A stretch of 64,000 nucleotides of DNA from NCBI GenBank assembly GCA_963675135.1, contig OY776124.1:8818677-8882676 (forward strand), written 5' to 3'. Both the position numbers and the translations under genes were made by a program. The stretch is from Galeopsis tetrahit. Taxonomy: Eukaryota > Streptophyta > Magnoliopsida > Lamiales > Lamiaceae. Within the stretch, counting starts at the first letter, position 1. Every line of letters begins with the position of its first letter. Below are positions 45,919-56,840 of this stretch, one piece after another. Below the pieces are notes generated by a model that ran no database searches, was not told the origin of the DNA, and worked only from the letters and a program-made list of their open reading frames with translations.

Positions 45919-48900
45919 ATGAGTGGAAATTACCACCTATAATCATGCAGACTCGCAATCCAGTTCAATTGAGACACTATTGCATCCGGAAAGGTGGCTT
46001 GTGACCTTGAACCTTCCGTAGTCAAACACTATCGAGTACACTGGTGGCCTAGTGGACTTGATGCCTTGAACTATTCCTCCTTAGTGTGCACTTAAACAAA
46101 GGTGCTGACACAACAACATCTCAAACGTGTTTCGTTCTCACGTTTTTGTCCATTTCGGCCATGGACACACTTTGAGTTCATAAGTGATATTTGTGAAGCG
46201 GCCCCACTTCTCACTTATATAGGTGGACTCCCTTATTGAGTATCCCGCAATACTCTACCTCCCGGAGGTCTTTGAGAACCATTAAAAGTCATAGACTTAG
46301 CCTTACCACAAATCTTACGAAACAACACTTGGTGTTGTGCTTTTCTAAGGAATGGTTTGAATAACCAAGTGTTCCAACTCAACATTCACAGCTTAGTTTT
46401 CCCATTGAACTAAGTTCTTGGGATCTCCAGTCAACATGGTTTGGTTACCACTGTTTCAGCTGTTACTTTGTGGGTTTTAAACCCATTCCTTCTAGCAACT
46501 TATTCATCTGATCGCGGTTTATTCCTTTCGTAAGCGGATCCGCTATATTGTCTTTTGACCTTACATAGTCAATTGACATCACACCACTCGAGATCAGATG
46601 TCTAACAGAATTATGTCGACGACGTATGTGTCTCGACTTTCCGTTATACATGTCGTTCAAAGCCCTGCCAATGGTGGCTTGACAGTCACAGTGTACCATC
46701 ACAATAGGCACGGCTTTATTCCAACATGGAATGTCCTCGAGGAAGTTTCGAAGCCATTCGGCTTCTTCACCAGCTTTATCCAAAGCTATGAATTCTGATT
46801 CCATCGTGGACCGGGTAATACAAGTCTGTTTCGTTGATCTCCACGATACGGCAGCACCTCCAGTGGTGAACACATATCCACTAGTGGAAAATGACTCATT
46901 CGTGTCAGAGATCCAATTGGCGTCACTGTACCCTTCAAGTACCGCCGGAAACCTTGTATAGTGAAGCCCGTAGTCAATAATGTACTTTAAGTACCTAAGG
47001 ACCCTTCTAAGAGCCTTCCAATGCTCTTTATTTGGATTGCTAGTGAATCTACTCAACTTGTTCACTGAACAGGCAAGATCCGGGCGTGTACAATTTGTAA
47101 TATACATCACACTTCCTATGATTCTTGCATATTCAAGTTGTGCGACCGGATCACCTCGATTCTTGCTCAAGTTTACATTGAGCTCCATGGGCGTCTTGGC
47201 AGGTGGATCATTAAAGGCATTGAACTTCTTTAGCACACTCTCAACATAGTGAGATTGTGTCAAGGAGATTCCATTAGTCTTTCTCTCGATCTTGATTCCT
47301 AGAATCACATCAGCTAATCCCATGTCTTTCATATCAAAACTGCGTTTTAACATGGTCTTTGTTTCCATGATCATGGCATTGCTACTACCCATGATTAGCA
47401 TGTCGTCCACATAAAGACACATAATGACAAATCATTTTGGTGAATTTTTCACATACACACATTTGTCACATTCGTTTATCTTGAAACCATTGGACAACAT
47501 GGTTTCATCAAACTTCAGATGCCACTGCTTTGGAGCTTGCTTAAGTCCATACGGTGATCGAACAAGTCTACACACCTTTTTCTGGTTGCCAGGTGCTATA
47601 AACCCTTCAGATTGATCCATGTATATTTCTTCAACTAATTTCCCATTTAGGAACGCAGTCTTAACATCCATTTGATGAATCTCGAGATTGTGCAAGGCAG
47701 CAATCACAATTAACACACGAATGGATGTAATCCTCGTAACTGGGGAATAGGTATCAAAGAAATCATACCCTTCTTTTTGTCTAAAGCCCTTTGCTACCAA
47801 ACGAGCTTTATACTTGTCAATTGATCCATCTGCTTTGTATTTTCTTCTAAGGATCCACTTGCATCCTAAGGTCTTGCAACCTCTAGGGAGATCAACCAAC
47901 TTCCAAGTATTGTTCTGCAGAATAGAATCAATTTCGCTATTAATAGCTTCTTGCCAGAATGATGCATTTGGTCTTGACATAGCATCCTTGATAGACTTAG
48001 GTTCATCTTCAATTACATAAGTAATAAAGTCAGGACCATAAGTCTTTGCAATCTTTGCTCTTTTGCTGCGTCTCGGTTCTTCATGCTCTTGAGTTGAAGA
48101 ACTAACAGCTTCTGTTTCGATGTGAGATCTTTTATTTTCATGTCTCACATCATCCTTCTCTCTATTAGGAAAGACATTTTCAAAGAATATTGCATTCCTT
48201 GATTCTATCATAGTGTCTTCCGACATGTCAGGTATTTCTGATTTATGAATCAGAAACCTATAAGCACTACTGTTAAGTGCATATCCTACAAAGATACAAT
48301 CGACTGTTTTAGGGCCAATTCTAACTTGTTTAGGAGCAGGCACTTTAACCTTTGCTAAACACCCCCACACTTTAAGGTATTTGTAGGATGGTTTCCGCTT
48401 TTTCCACATTTCATAAGGTGTGAGATCCTTTGTTTTGTGTGGAATTTTATTTAAAATGTGGTTCGCTGATAATATGGCTTCCCCCCACAGATTCTGCGGT
48501 AAACCCGAGCTGATTAACATTGCGTTCATCATCTCCTTTAATGTTCGGTTCTTTCTCTCCGCAACACCATTAGATTGAGGTGAGTAAGGAGCTGTAGTTT
48601 GATGTATGATGCCAGACTCAGCACATAACTGTTCAAAAGGTGCTACATATTCTCCTCCTCTATCACTTCGAATTACTTTGATTCGAGTGGTAAGTTGATT
48701 TTCTACTTCATTCTTGTAAAGTTTAAAAGCTTCAATAACTTTATCTTTACTTCGTAAGAGATAAACGTAGCAAAATCTTGTGCAATCATCAATAAAAGTA
48801 ATGAAATACTTTTTGCCACCTCTAGTTTGCACAAACTTCAAATCACACACATCCGTATGAATTAAGTCTAGAGGAGCAGTGTCCCTTTCCACAGAAGTAA

Positions 48901-50429
48901 ATGGCAATTTTGTCATTTTTGCTTCAACACATATCTCACACTTTTTAGGTGTTTCAATATTATTCATTTTAAGTAAATAGAGATTTACTAAACGCTTTAT
49001 AGATTTTAGATTTACATGTCCTAATCTCAAATGCCATAAAGAGGAACACTCCACGATGTAAGAGGAAGTAGAAACGTTTTCATTGATAACTTTCTTGCCT
49101 TTACGGCTTACAACCATTACACTCATTTTGAACAGACCCTTCTCGAGATAACCTCGACCAAGGAACTGTCCAAACTTGCTAAGTACAACTTTGTCAGACT
49201 CAAAAACTAGTTTAAACTGATGACTAACTAGAAGAGAGCTGGAGATCAGATTCTTGCGGATGTCCGGGACATGCAGCACATCCTTCAGCTTGAGCTCTTT
49301 GCCGGACGTAAGCTTAAGCACAACAGTTCCAACACCAGCCACATCAGACGAGGCATGGTTTCCCATATGGAGCTTTCTCCCATCAGCAGGAGCATAAGTC
49401 GAGAAGGCACCCTTCTCGGAGCAAACATGGCAGGTGGCGCCGGTATCCACGAACCACTTCTTTGGATTGTCAACCATGTTAGTCTCAAACACAACAACGG
49501 ACATATCCATGTCAGTGAGATTGTGTTGTGCCACATTGGCACTCGATTGTCCTCCTTTGCCTTTGTTTTTATCAAATTTCTTAGGGACGCGACAATCAGT
49601 TGCTTTTTGGCCCGGTTTTCCACACTTATAGCAATCACCCGTAAATTTGGGTTTGACAAGAATAGGAGCTTTATCTTTATCATTAGGCCTTTTACGTTTT
49701 TTAGACGATTCTCCACGTTCCATTAAGTTAGCCTTTGCCTCATCCGAGACTTGAATTGATTTTCCGTCCATTCTTTTATTATCTTCTTCAATTCGAAGTG
49801 TGACAATCAATTCTTCTAGGCTCATTTCCTTTCGCTTGTGTTTGAGATAACTTTTAAACTCCCTCCAACTGGGTGGTAGTTTCTCAATCACAACGGCTAC
49901 TTGGAAAGCGTCCGGAAGGACCATACCCTCCGCGAGGATATCATGTAGGATTAACTGAAATTTTTGAACTTGTTCAATGACAGATTTACCATCTACCATT
50001 TTAAATTCGAAAAATTTCGCCACCACGAACTTTTTAGTTCCGGCATCCTCGGTTTTGTACTTTCGTTCCAAAGATTCCCACAATTCTTTGGTAGTACGAA
50101 CCGACTGATACACGTTATACAACGCATCAACTAGTCCTCCAATGACATAGTTGCGACACAAAAAGTCACCATGACACCATTGGTCATAAGCAACCCTCCT
50201 AGCATTGTCTGTATCGTTTTCATCGACTACGGGTGGATCCTCCCGGAGGAACCTTGCTAGGTGAAGTGTCGTGAGGTAAAACAACATTTTTTGTTGCCAC
50301 CTCTTAAAATCAGTACCCGAGAACTTCTCGGGTTTTTCACCATGCACCATGAAACCACGAGTTTCAGGTGGTGGAAAGTACCACTACAAGAAACAGGGGG
50401 AATAGCGACGAAAATTTTGCGACAAATCT

Positions 50430-51595
50430 AAATTTCATCGCTAAAATCAATTTTTAGCAACAGAATATAAATTTTTGTTGCTAAATTGTTAGATTTAATA
50501 TTTGCAACAAAATTTATATATTTTATCGCTATATTAGCAACAAATTGCTTCATTTTGTTGTTAATAACCAAAACAACAATGAAAACTACTCCCTCCATCC
50601 GCCTATAAGCTTCCCGTTACTTTTTGGCACAGAGATTAAAAAAAGTGATTAAATAATAGATATAGTACAAGTGATGTGATTGGAAGAAGGAGAGAGATAG
50701 AGGTAAAAAGTAAGATATAAAGTGATGTGTAAGAAAAAGTATTTACCAAAAAGGGCATGGGAAGCTTATAGACGGACGGACCAAAATGGTAAAATGGGAA
50801 GCTTATAGGCGGACGGAGGGAGTAATATTTTGCGATGAAATAGAAATTCTCGTGGCTAATTTCTTGAAATTAATTTTTGCAATAAAATTTATATATTTCA
50901 TCACTATATTAGCAACAAACTGCATCATTTTGTTGTTAATAATCAGAGCAACAATGACAATTATATTTTCTTGCTAATATTTTGCGATGAAACTGAAATT
51001 TTTCTGGCTAATTTCTTGAAATTAATTTTTGCAACAAAATCTATATATTTAATCGCTATATTAGCAACAAATTGCTTCATTTTGTTGTTAATAAACAGAA
51101 AAACTATAACAATTATATTTCGTTGCTAATATTTTTAGATGAAATAGAAATTTTCGCGGCTAATTTTTTGAAATTAATTTTTGCAACAAAATTTATATAT
51201 TTCATCGCTATATTAGCTGCAAATTGCTTCATTTTGTTGTTAATAATCAGAACAACAATGAAAATTATATTTCATTGCTAATATTTTGCGATGAAATAGA
51301 AATTTCGAGGCTAATTTCTTGAAATTAATTTTTGCAACAAAATTTATATGTTTCATCGCTAAACTAGCAACAAATTCTTTTATTTTGTTGTTAATAATTA
51401 GGACAACAATGAAAATTATATTTAGTCGCTATTATTTTGCGATGAAATATATTTTTTGTGGCTAATTTATTGGAATTAATATTCGCAACAAAATTAAAAT
51501 ATTTTATCGCTACACTTTTAACAAATTATTTTATTTTGTTGTTAATAATAAGAACAACAATGAAAATTATATTTCGTGGCTAATATTAAATCAAC
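50430..51595. repeat. Internal tandem repeats of the CACTA element, about 150 bp x 6
   Basis: Each unit reads through TTGCGATGAAATAGAAATTTT, GGCTAATTTCTTGAAATTAA, TTTGCAACAAAAT, TCATCGCTATATTAGCAACA and TTTTGTTGTTAATAATCAG. The first unit is split by the Stowaway MITE at 50589-50822. Units diverge modestly. Confidence 0.88.
50589..50822. mobile_element. Stowaway MITE nested in the CACTA element, 234 bp
   Basis: Ends CTCCCTCCATCCGCCTATAAG and CTTATAGGCGGACGGAGGGAG (each split from longer identity), TA at 50587-50588 and 50823-50824. Innermost of three nested insertions. Confidence 0.92.
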
Positions 51596-51983
51596 TATGC
51601 TTATTAAATCAAGAAAATCGATTTATATAATTAAATGTTTAATAATTCTCCAAATTTTATGTCTTATAAATCAGTATGAATGTTTATAAAAATATTTATA
51701 AATATGATGATGCAAATGAAGATGAACATAAAGATGAGAGAATGAAGATTGACTGTAATATTTATTATTTTTTAAATTGTTAAAGTAACATTGATTTTTT
51801 ACAATTGAAAATGTTTTAAAAATTACAATATATATACACATATGTATATACATATATAATTGTTACAAGTTAAAAATTAATCAATTAATAAATGTGAAAT
51901 TAATTATTAAATGAGTAAAAATAACTAAATTAGTAATTAACAATTGAATACATATATAATTAATATTAAAAACTGAACCAAAG

Positions 51984-52046
51984 AGCTGTCTGCCCGAGTG
52001 GTAGGCGCCCAGCTATGGGCGCCCATCCACCCGGGATCAATTCCCA
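51984..52046 (+). other. tRNA-like segment with Pol III A- and B-box resemblance inside the CACTA
   Basis: TGCCCGAGTGG at about 51991 resembles an A box (class-II Ser/Leu tRNA type), and GGATCAATTCC at about 52034 matches a B box at 8 of 10 defined positions, about 42 bases apart. It looks like a SINE head or captured tRNA fragment, not a working tRNA: no acceptor stem was found. Confidence 0.45.
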
Positions 52047-52056
52047 TTAAGACCTG

Positions 52057-52136
52057 TGGGTGCGGGTCGGGTTGGGTTGGGCTGGGGTGGGGCAGGGCGG
52101 GTCGGGCATGGCGGGTGTGGGTGTAGGTTGGGTTGG
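52057..52136 (+). other. G-rich tract with many GGG runs (quadruplex-forming potential)
   Basis: About twelve runs of three or more G with spacers of one to six bases (GGGTGCGGGTCGGGTTGGG and onward), in otherwise AT-rich DNA. Directly follows the tRNA-like segment. Confidence 0.75.
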
Positions 52137-52719
52137 TCGAGTACGGAAGTGGGTTTAGAGAATGATTCGTAAATCGGATATCTATAGCCAAATATTAGCG
52201 ACAAAGTGAGTTAGCGATGAAATAATTCTGTCGCGAGATTTGTTGCTATACACCCGTCGCTAATGTGTTTGCGACAAATGTTTGATTTTCCTCGCAAACA
52301 TTTTGTGATGAAACTCATATTTTCGTTGCTAACATTTTGCGATGAAACTTATATTTTTGTCGCTAATATTTTGCGATGAAACTCAAATTTTCATCTCAAA
52401 CATTTGCGACAAAATTAATTTTTTTTGTCGCAAACACGTTAGCGACGGGCGTATAGCAACAAATCATGCGATAAAATTATTTCATCGCTAAATCACGTTA
52501 GCAACGAAAATATTAGAATTAGCGACAAATTTTTTCGCGGCTAAATTTCAGTTTTCTTGTAGTGTACATAGGGGGTAAAAGCAGGGGGCCCGAAGACGTA
52601 CCCTCAGTGACCAAGTTCGGGGTTGGGGTGTTTCCAGTGTTCTCAACAATGGTGTTTTGGGGAGCGTTTCCGTCAGATGCCATTGTGGCATTTTTTTTTC
52701 CTGTTTGTTTTACGATTGC

Positions 52720-53754
52720 TGGTTTATATGTACGAACAATGGCTTACAGATGAGACGGAATAAATAAATTAAAAGACAAGTAAATAGATTACAAAGTTTT
52801 CGTCTTCGAAATCTTCAACTTTCCAAAAGAGGCAACTTTCTTCTTCGAGCAGCTTCTTAGAATAGCAGGTCCAGAAAGAGGAGAAAACAGCACTGTAGAG
52901 ACAGAAAAGTTAGGGAAAAGAGCCGAGTCAAGGTGATACCTTTTCCCGTAAAACAAACACGTCCCGACTAGTGTTCACGGAGTGACGAGTTGCTTCGAAA
53001 GGTAAAACGGCTTCGTCTTTGCACGAGCAACACCGCAGCGTACAAAGCTCCGACGAATTGAATACACGTTAGAACTGGACTACACTCTAAAATGCTATGC
53101 AGAATGCTGAAAATAGTATGCAATTTTCTGAAAAATTCAGGTGATATTCGTTGCTTGCAAAAAGTGAATTTTTCCCAAAACCATGCACTCCTATTTATAG
53201 GCAGTGCCACTCAGGTAGGGAGCAGGCGGGTATTTATGGCAGTAACGGCTGGTCATTATTCCCGGAATGGTAACTTCCCGACAGTTTTAGAACCTCAAAA
53301 AGATAGATGGGCCCCCGGCCCAAGCCCAAAGTCCACCCAAAGTCCAATTGCCAAGATCCAAGATCCAAGGCCCACGGACGTGGCGTGGCGCGGCTGGGCG
53401 GGCGACGCGCGCGCGTGTGTGGCATATTGAATGGTTCAATAGTCACTACAATTTGAATTATCTTAACTAACTCCTACTAATAAGGAGGGGATTAATTCTC
53501 ACATTATTCAATGTGGGATAGTTATTAACACTAATCCCAATGCATCACTTAGTCTTAATCTTCGTACATTAATTTCTCACTCACCGAAATTCAGTTTTGA
53601 AATTTTAAATATACTACGATCATCTACTCCGAGAGTAGAACAATCCTATAACATTTAATTCCTCGGAAATTAAATATTCATACCCTCAAATAATTGATTA
53701 ATTAAAAATCAATTAAATATTAAGAAATTGAATAAAAACCCAAGTTCTCCAACA
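52720..53754 (-). repeat. 5' LTR of the minus-strand copia element
   Basis: 1,035 bp. On the minus strand CTATAAATAG at 53200-53191 is a good TATA box; it is missing from the 3' LTR. Confidence 0.92.
53191..53200 (-). promoter_or_regulatory. TATA box of the copia 5' LTR
   Basis: CTATAAATAG on the minus strand, within 59 bp that the 3' LTR lacks. It would place the transcript start around 53165 and is the only evident core promoter element of this retrotransposon. Confidence 0.6.
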
Positions 53755-53759
53755 GTTGT

Positions 53760-54440
53760 ACGTGTTTTTGGATGATTGATTTGGATGTGGACTTTTTGTA
53801 AGCACTAAACAAACATGAATTATTGTGGGGGTTATTACGTGTTAATACGGATTAATCGGGTCGATTTGTGATGAATAGTATGAAGAACACAAGAAGTAGC
53901 TTCTTAGAGAAGCTAAAAGCTTTGAGCTTGGGAGTGTATTGCTTTGAGTTTGAGGTGTGTAGGGAAAATTCTAACTTATGTTTACAAATGAGCCTTTTAG
54001 GCATTATATACTAGTTTTTTAGGGCTGTCCGACCTTTACACGTGGCAGGCATATATTGGACCTGAAATCCCACCACATAAAGGTGATGGGACGCTGCATT
54101 AAATGCTAAACCGCCTCTTTAGTGGTCGTCCTCGCCGAAAATGAGGAGCTGGGCCATGGTGGTCGCCGGAGGACCTGGTCGTCCGATCATCTTCATGGAA
54201 GGTGGTTGCACTCGCCGTGCTCGTCACGCTCCATACTCTCTCCCAAGACTTTTATACTTGTCTTTATCTAACTAACTCTACATGTGCTCGCCAACATCTT
54301 TGGGCGAGCACACACACAATTACATTTTCTTCATAATGTTGACTAGTCGTCGCCACGCAAGCTGGTGACTAGGATTGACTTATCAAAGATGACTTCTTTG
54401 ACCCGGTGTAACACATGTAATCAACATATGATTTAACAAC
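53760..54440. other. GC-richer intergenic block, possible solo LTR, unresolved
   Basis: Segment 53820-54415 is richer in G+C than its surroundings, contains GCATTATATACTAG (TATA-like) at about 54001, and ends near GTGTAACA. This has the feel of an LTR without a partner. No target duplication could be matched and no coding frame is seen. Confidence 0.3.
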
Positions 54441-55380
54441 TCTTTATTTTATTTTGTGTGTGTGTGTGTCATTTTTCGTATTGACAATGTATTGTATGCA
54501 TCAGGTACATGTGCAATTTAAGTTTATATATATCCAAATGGTATTACTTGGTTAAGTTAGTTTTTATTCAACAATATTTAATATTTTCATTGAAAAATGC
54601 TAGTGGTGTATAGTTGCATTGTACAATTGAGGTACAATAGACTTACACATTCTAATTTTATTATATGTTCAATTCTCTAGCTCATTAATATATGTTGTAT
54701 GAAATATTACTTTCGTTCTTTCGAAAATTGTTCATTTATTTTTGACACATATATTAAGAATTGTAATATGTGTATAGTAGACTGTTAAATAGAAATAGAT
54801 GAAAAAAATGGTAGAAAAAAGTAGAAAATAAAGATACAGAGCATAGTGTAATATGGAACAAACATAACTTTCGACTTCAGAGTCAGAATTTTCTCGGTAA
54901 TATTTTTTTGAAATCGGATAGTGTTATTTTTCAACTAAACCTGCTCCCAATTTGGCAAAGAAACATGTAATATATTATGAAGATGAAAAAAACTTTTCAA
55001 AGCTATTTGTAAGTATATATTAATTGTTGAAGAATACTCACGGTTGAGACGGGACATTATTTGAATACAAAAATCATAAAAATATCATATAATTTGAATC
55101 CAACAGAAGAATTTTATCATATAGTAAGTTGTAATAATGTTTACAATACGTAATTTTAAACACAAAAATCATAAATAAAAAATCATTCTTTTATTAAATT
55201 ATAAATATATGTATAATTAATTAATAATATTTTTTTGCCAAATATATATAATAATTAGATATACCAGTCTAGCCTCGAATAAACACAAGTCTTGTATAAA
55301 TAAAAATAAAAGAATGCTGAAAAAAAATTTAAAGAAAAAATAAAATGTGGAAGTTCTTTGTGATCCACTAATGCTGAGTC
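54440..55380. other. AT-rich upstream DNA of psaO, no gene seen
   Basis: A TG microsatellite at about 54457-54470 and A/T runs only. Confidence 0.5.
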
Positions 55381-55414
55381 ATTCAAAATATCCACTATTT
55401 TATCCTCAGAAATC

Positions 55415-55420
55415 CACGTG
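55415..55420. promoter_or_regulatory. G-box CACGTG upstream of psaO
   Basis: CCACGTGG context, 144-149 bp before the psaO ATG. G-boxes bind bZIP/bHLH factors and are common in light-regulated promoters. A CCAAT-like CACCAATCACC lies at 55463-55473. No clear TATA box, which is frequent in photosystem gene promoters. Regulation is inferred. Confidence 0.5.
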
Positions 55421-55563
55421 GCAACACACAATTCTTCCAAAGCAATCCATGCAATCACACAATCCACCAATCACCACATTCTTCAAATCTATTCTATTTT
55501 TGTTCTTGATTAACACACCACATTGTCCGAAAATTTGCCGAAACACACACACACCAAAAAAGA

Positions 55564-56634
55564 ATGGCCTCAACAACAATGGCTGCTGCTTCAACTGTCA
55601 TGGGATTGGGCACTTCCACCTTGTCTTCTCCCAACAAACTCAACCTCTCCTCCGGTACGTTAAAATATCTATGATCAGATCCGAATATATGCTGTGAATT
55701 GTAAATGATGTGTTTTTTAGTCATTTAGTATACACACAATCAAATGTATTTTAGAGTGTTTGATATATATTTTATTTTAGATTTCATCAGTCATTTGATA
55801 TGTACACAATCGAATTGGATCCTAGCTAAGTCATAAAATTTAGTGATTAGTTTGAGAAATTTTAGTTTGAATGTTGATATAATATGATGTGTTTGAAATT
55901 CCTCTCCATTTATATAGTTTGGTTTATTCTTTCATTTTTTAAGGTAAATTTTTTCGTGTAATTGAGTGAATAGATACACTTGAATTTTAATGTTAAATTT
56001 ACAGGGTTTCTAAAATCTCCCGTGATAGCAAGGAACCCTCTAAGGCTAGCACAAGCCTCCGGAGGAAAGTTCACATGGTAATTAATTAATTAACAAAAAT
56101 TATAGTATTATTAATGAATTGCAGGCCTAATTAATGTATATATAATTGTTGATGATTGTGAAGCTTTGAAAGAAACTGGCTAAGAAGAGACTTAAATGTG
56201 ATCGGCTTCGGCTTGATCGGGTGGCTCGCTCCGTCGAGCATCCCGGCCATTAACGGCAACAGCTTGACAGGCCTTTTCTTTTCGAGCATCAGCACCGAGC
56301 TCGCCCACTGGCCTACTGGTCCAGCCCTCACTTCCCAATTTTGGTACCTTCATTCTAAATTACACTTTACTATTATTATTTACCTAAAATTTCAATAAAA
56401 CTTGATTAATTTATATTTTACTTTTTCATCACTCTGTCTTAATTTATGTTCAAAAGTAACGAGAAATTTATATATACACGGACGTGTGAAGTAGTATTTA
56501 ATTAGACTTGTAAATTTGTTGGGTCTAATATCACAATTTGCAGGTTGTGGTTGGTGTTGTGGCACTTGGGGCTGTTCTTGTCCCTTACTTTCGGCCAAAT
56601 TGGATTCAAGGGAAGGACTGAAGATTACTTTTGA
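55564..56634 (+). CDS. psaO: Photosystem I subunit O (PsaO) precursor, four exons, 144 aa
   Basis: Exons 55564-55654, 56005-56077, 56164-56343 and 56544-56634; all introns have GT...AG ends and phases agree. The product is a thylakoid membrane subunit of photosystem I that helps dock LHCII during state transitions. Residues 1 to about 52 form a Ser/Thr/Ala-rich chloroplast transit peptide (MASTTMAAASTVMGLG), ending in the conserved ARNPLRLAQASGGKFTC. The mature part starts near FERNWLRRDLNV. Two membrane segments: VIGFGLIGWLAPSSIP (about 64-80) and LWLVLWHLGLFLSLTFG (about 116-132). The C-terminus GRTEDYF is conserved. Length matches the family (about 140 aa in Arabidopsis). No defects; probably functional. 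Confidence 0.96.
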
Positions 56635-56840
56635 GATTTTATTTTATCATGAATTTGTGTTGAATATGTGTATAAATGATATATTATTATCTAATCAATT
56701 TCTCGTATTATTATTATAGTTACTACTCCTATTTTTTCATTTAATTTTTAGAATGTATGGGACATTTGGTTTTGGTTTGGGCCGGACTTTATCGATGCTA
56801 CAGTGAAAAGGAAAAAAAAGAACTCAATATATAGCCATAT

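Larger units (their letters stand above)
50382..52564. mobile_element. CACTA (En/Spm-type) non-autonomous transposon, 2,183 bp
   Basis: Termini CACTACAAGAAA and TTTCTTGTAGTG, with 3-bp target duplication TAC (50379-50381 and 52565-52567). Subterminal GCGACAAA and GCGATGAAA motifs recur near both ends, as expected for transposase-binding repeats of this superfamily. The interior has about six copies of a 150-bp repeat, a Stowaway MITE, a tRNA-like segment and a G-rich tract. No transposase gene. Inserted in gag of the copia element. Confidence 0.95.
46463..52683 (-). pseudogene. Copia gag-pol polyprotein, split by a CACTA insertion and one nonsense codon
   Basis: Start ATG at 52683-52681 (MASDGNAPQN). 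The frame reaches the CACTA at 52564 and resumes at 50381; leaving out the CACTA and one TAC duplication keeps the phase. From 50350 the frame runs to 46463 with a single TGA at 47434-47432. Residues counted from 50350: gag (UBN2-like) 10-195; knuckle CYKCGKPGQKATDC at about 238, where His is replaced by Gln; protease VDTGATC at about 300; integrase zinc domain (HLRLGH...CEIC) at about 435-475; core D, D, E at about 497 (HTDVC), 561 (SDRGGEY) and 597 (ERKNR); RT from about 810 (KARLVAKGF, MDVKTAFLNG). After the stop: YVDDMLIMG and RNase H (YSDANWISD). Confidence 0.92.
44902..53754 (-). mobile_element. Ty1/copia LTR retrotransposon on the minus strand, 8.85 kb including a nested CACTA
   Basis: LTRs at 44902-45909 (3' LTR) and 52720-53754 (5' LTR), TG...CA ends, target duplication GTTGT at 44897-44901 and 53755-53759. 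Gag, protease, integrase, RT and RNase H are in copia order. It is similar to the TNT1-94-type polyproteins of plants. The gag 5' part is split by a CACTA element (50382-52564). One nonsense codon in RT. No canonical Met-tRNA primer site is seen next to the 5' LTR. The LTRs differ in a central module. Confidence 0.93.

Noticed and set aside
51984..52046. A functional tRNA gene
   Set aside because: Only box-like motifs are present; no acceptor stem, anticodon arm or terminator T-run was found.
53820..54415. Solo LTR next to the minus-strand copia element
   Set aside because: Composition and end motifs are suggestive, but no target duplication matched and no paired LTR is present; kept only as an unresolved region.
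55347..55697. Open frame of 116 codons overlapping the psaO start
   Set aside because: It runs through the promoter, 5' UTR and first exon in another frame and into intron 1; psaO explains the region.
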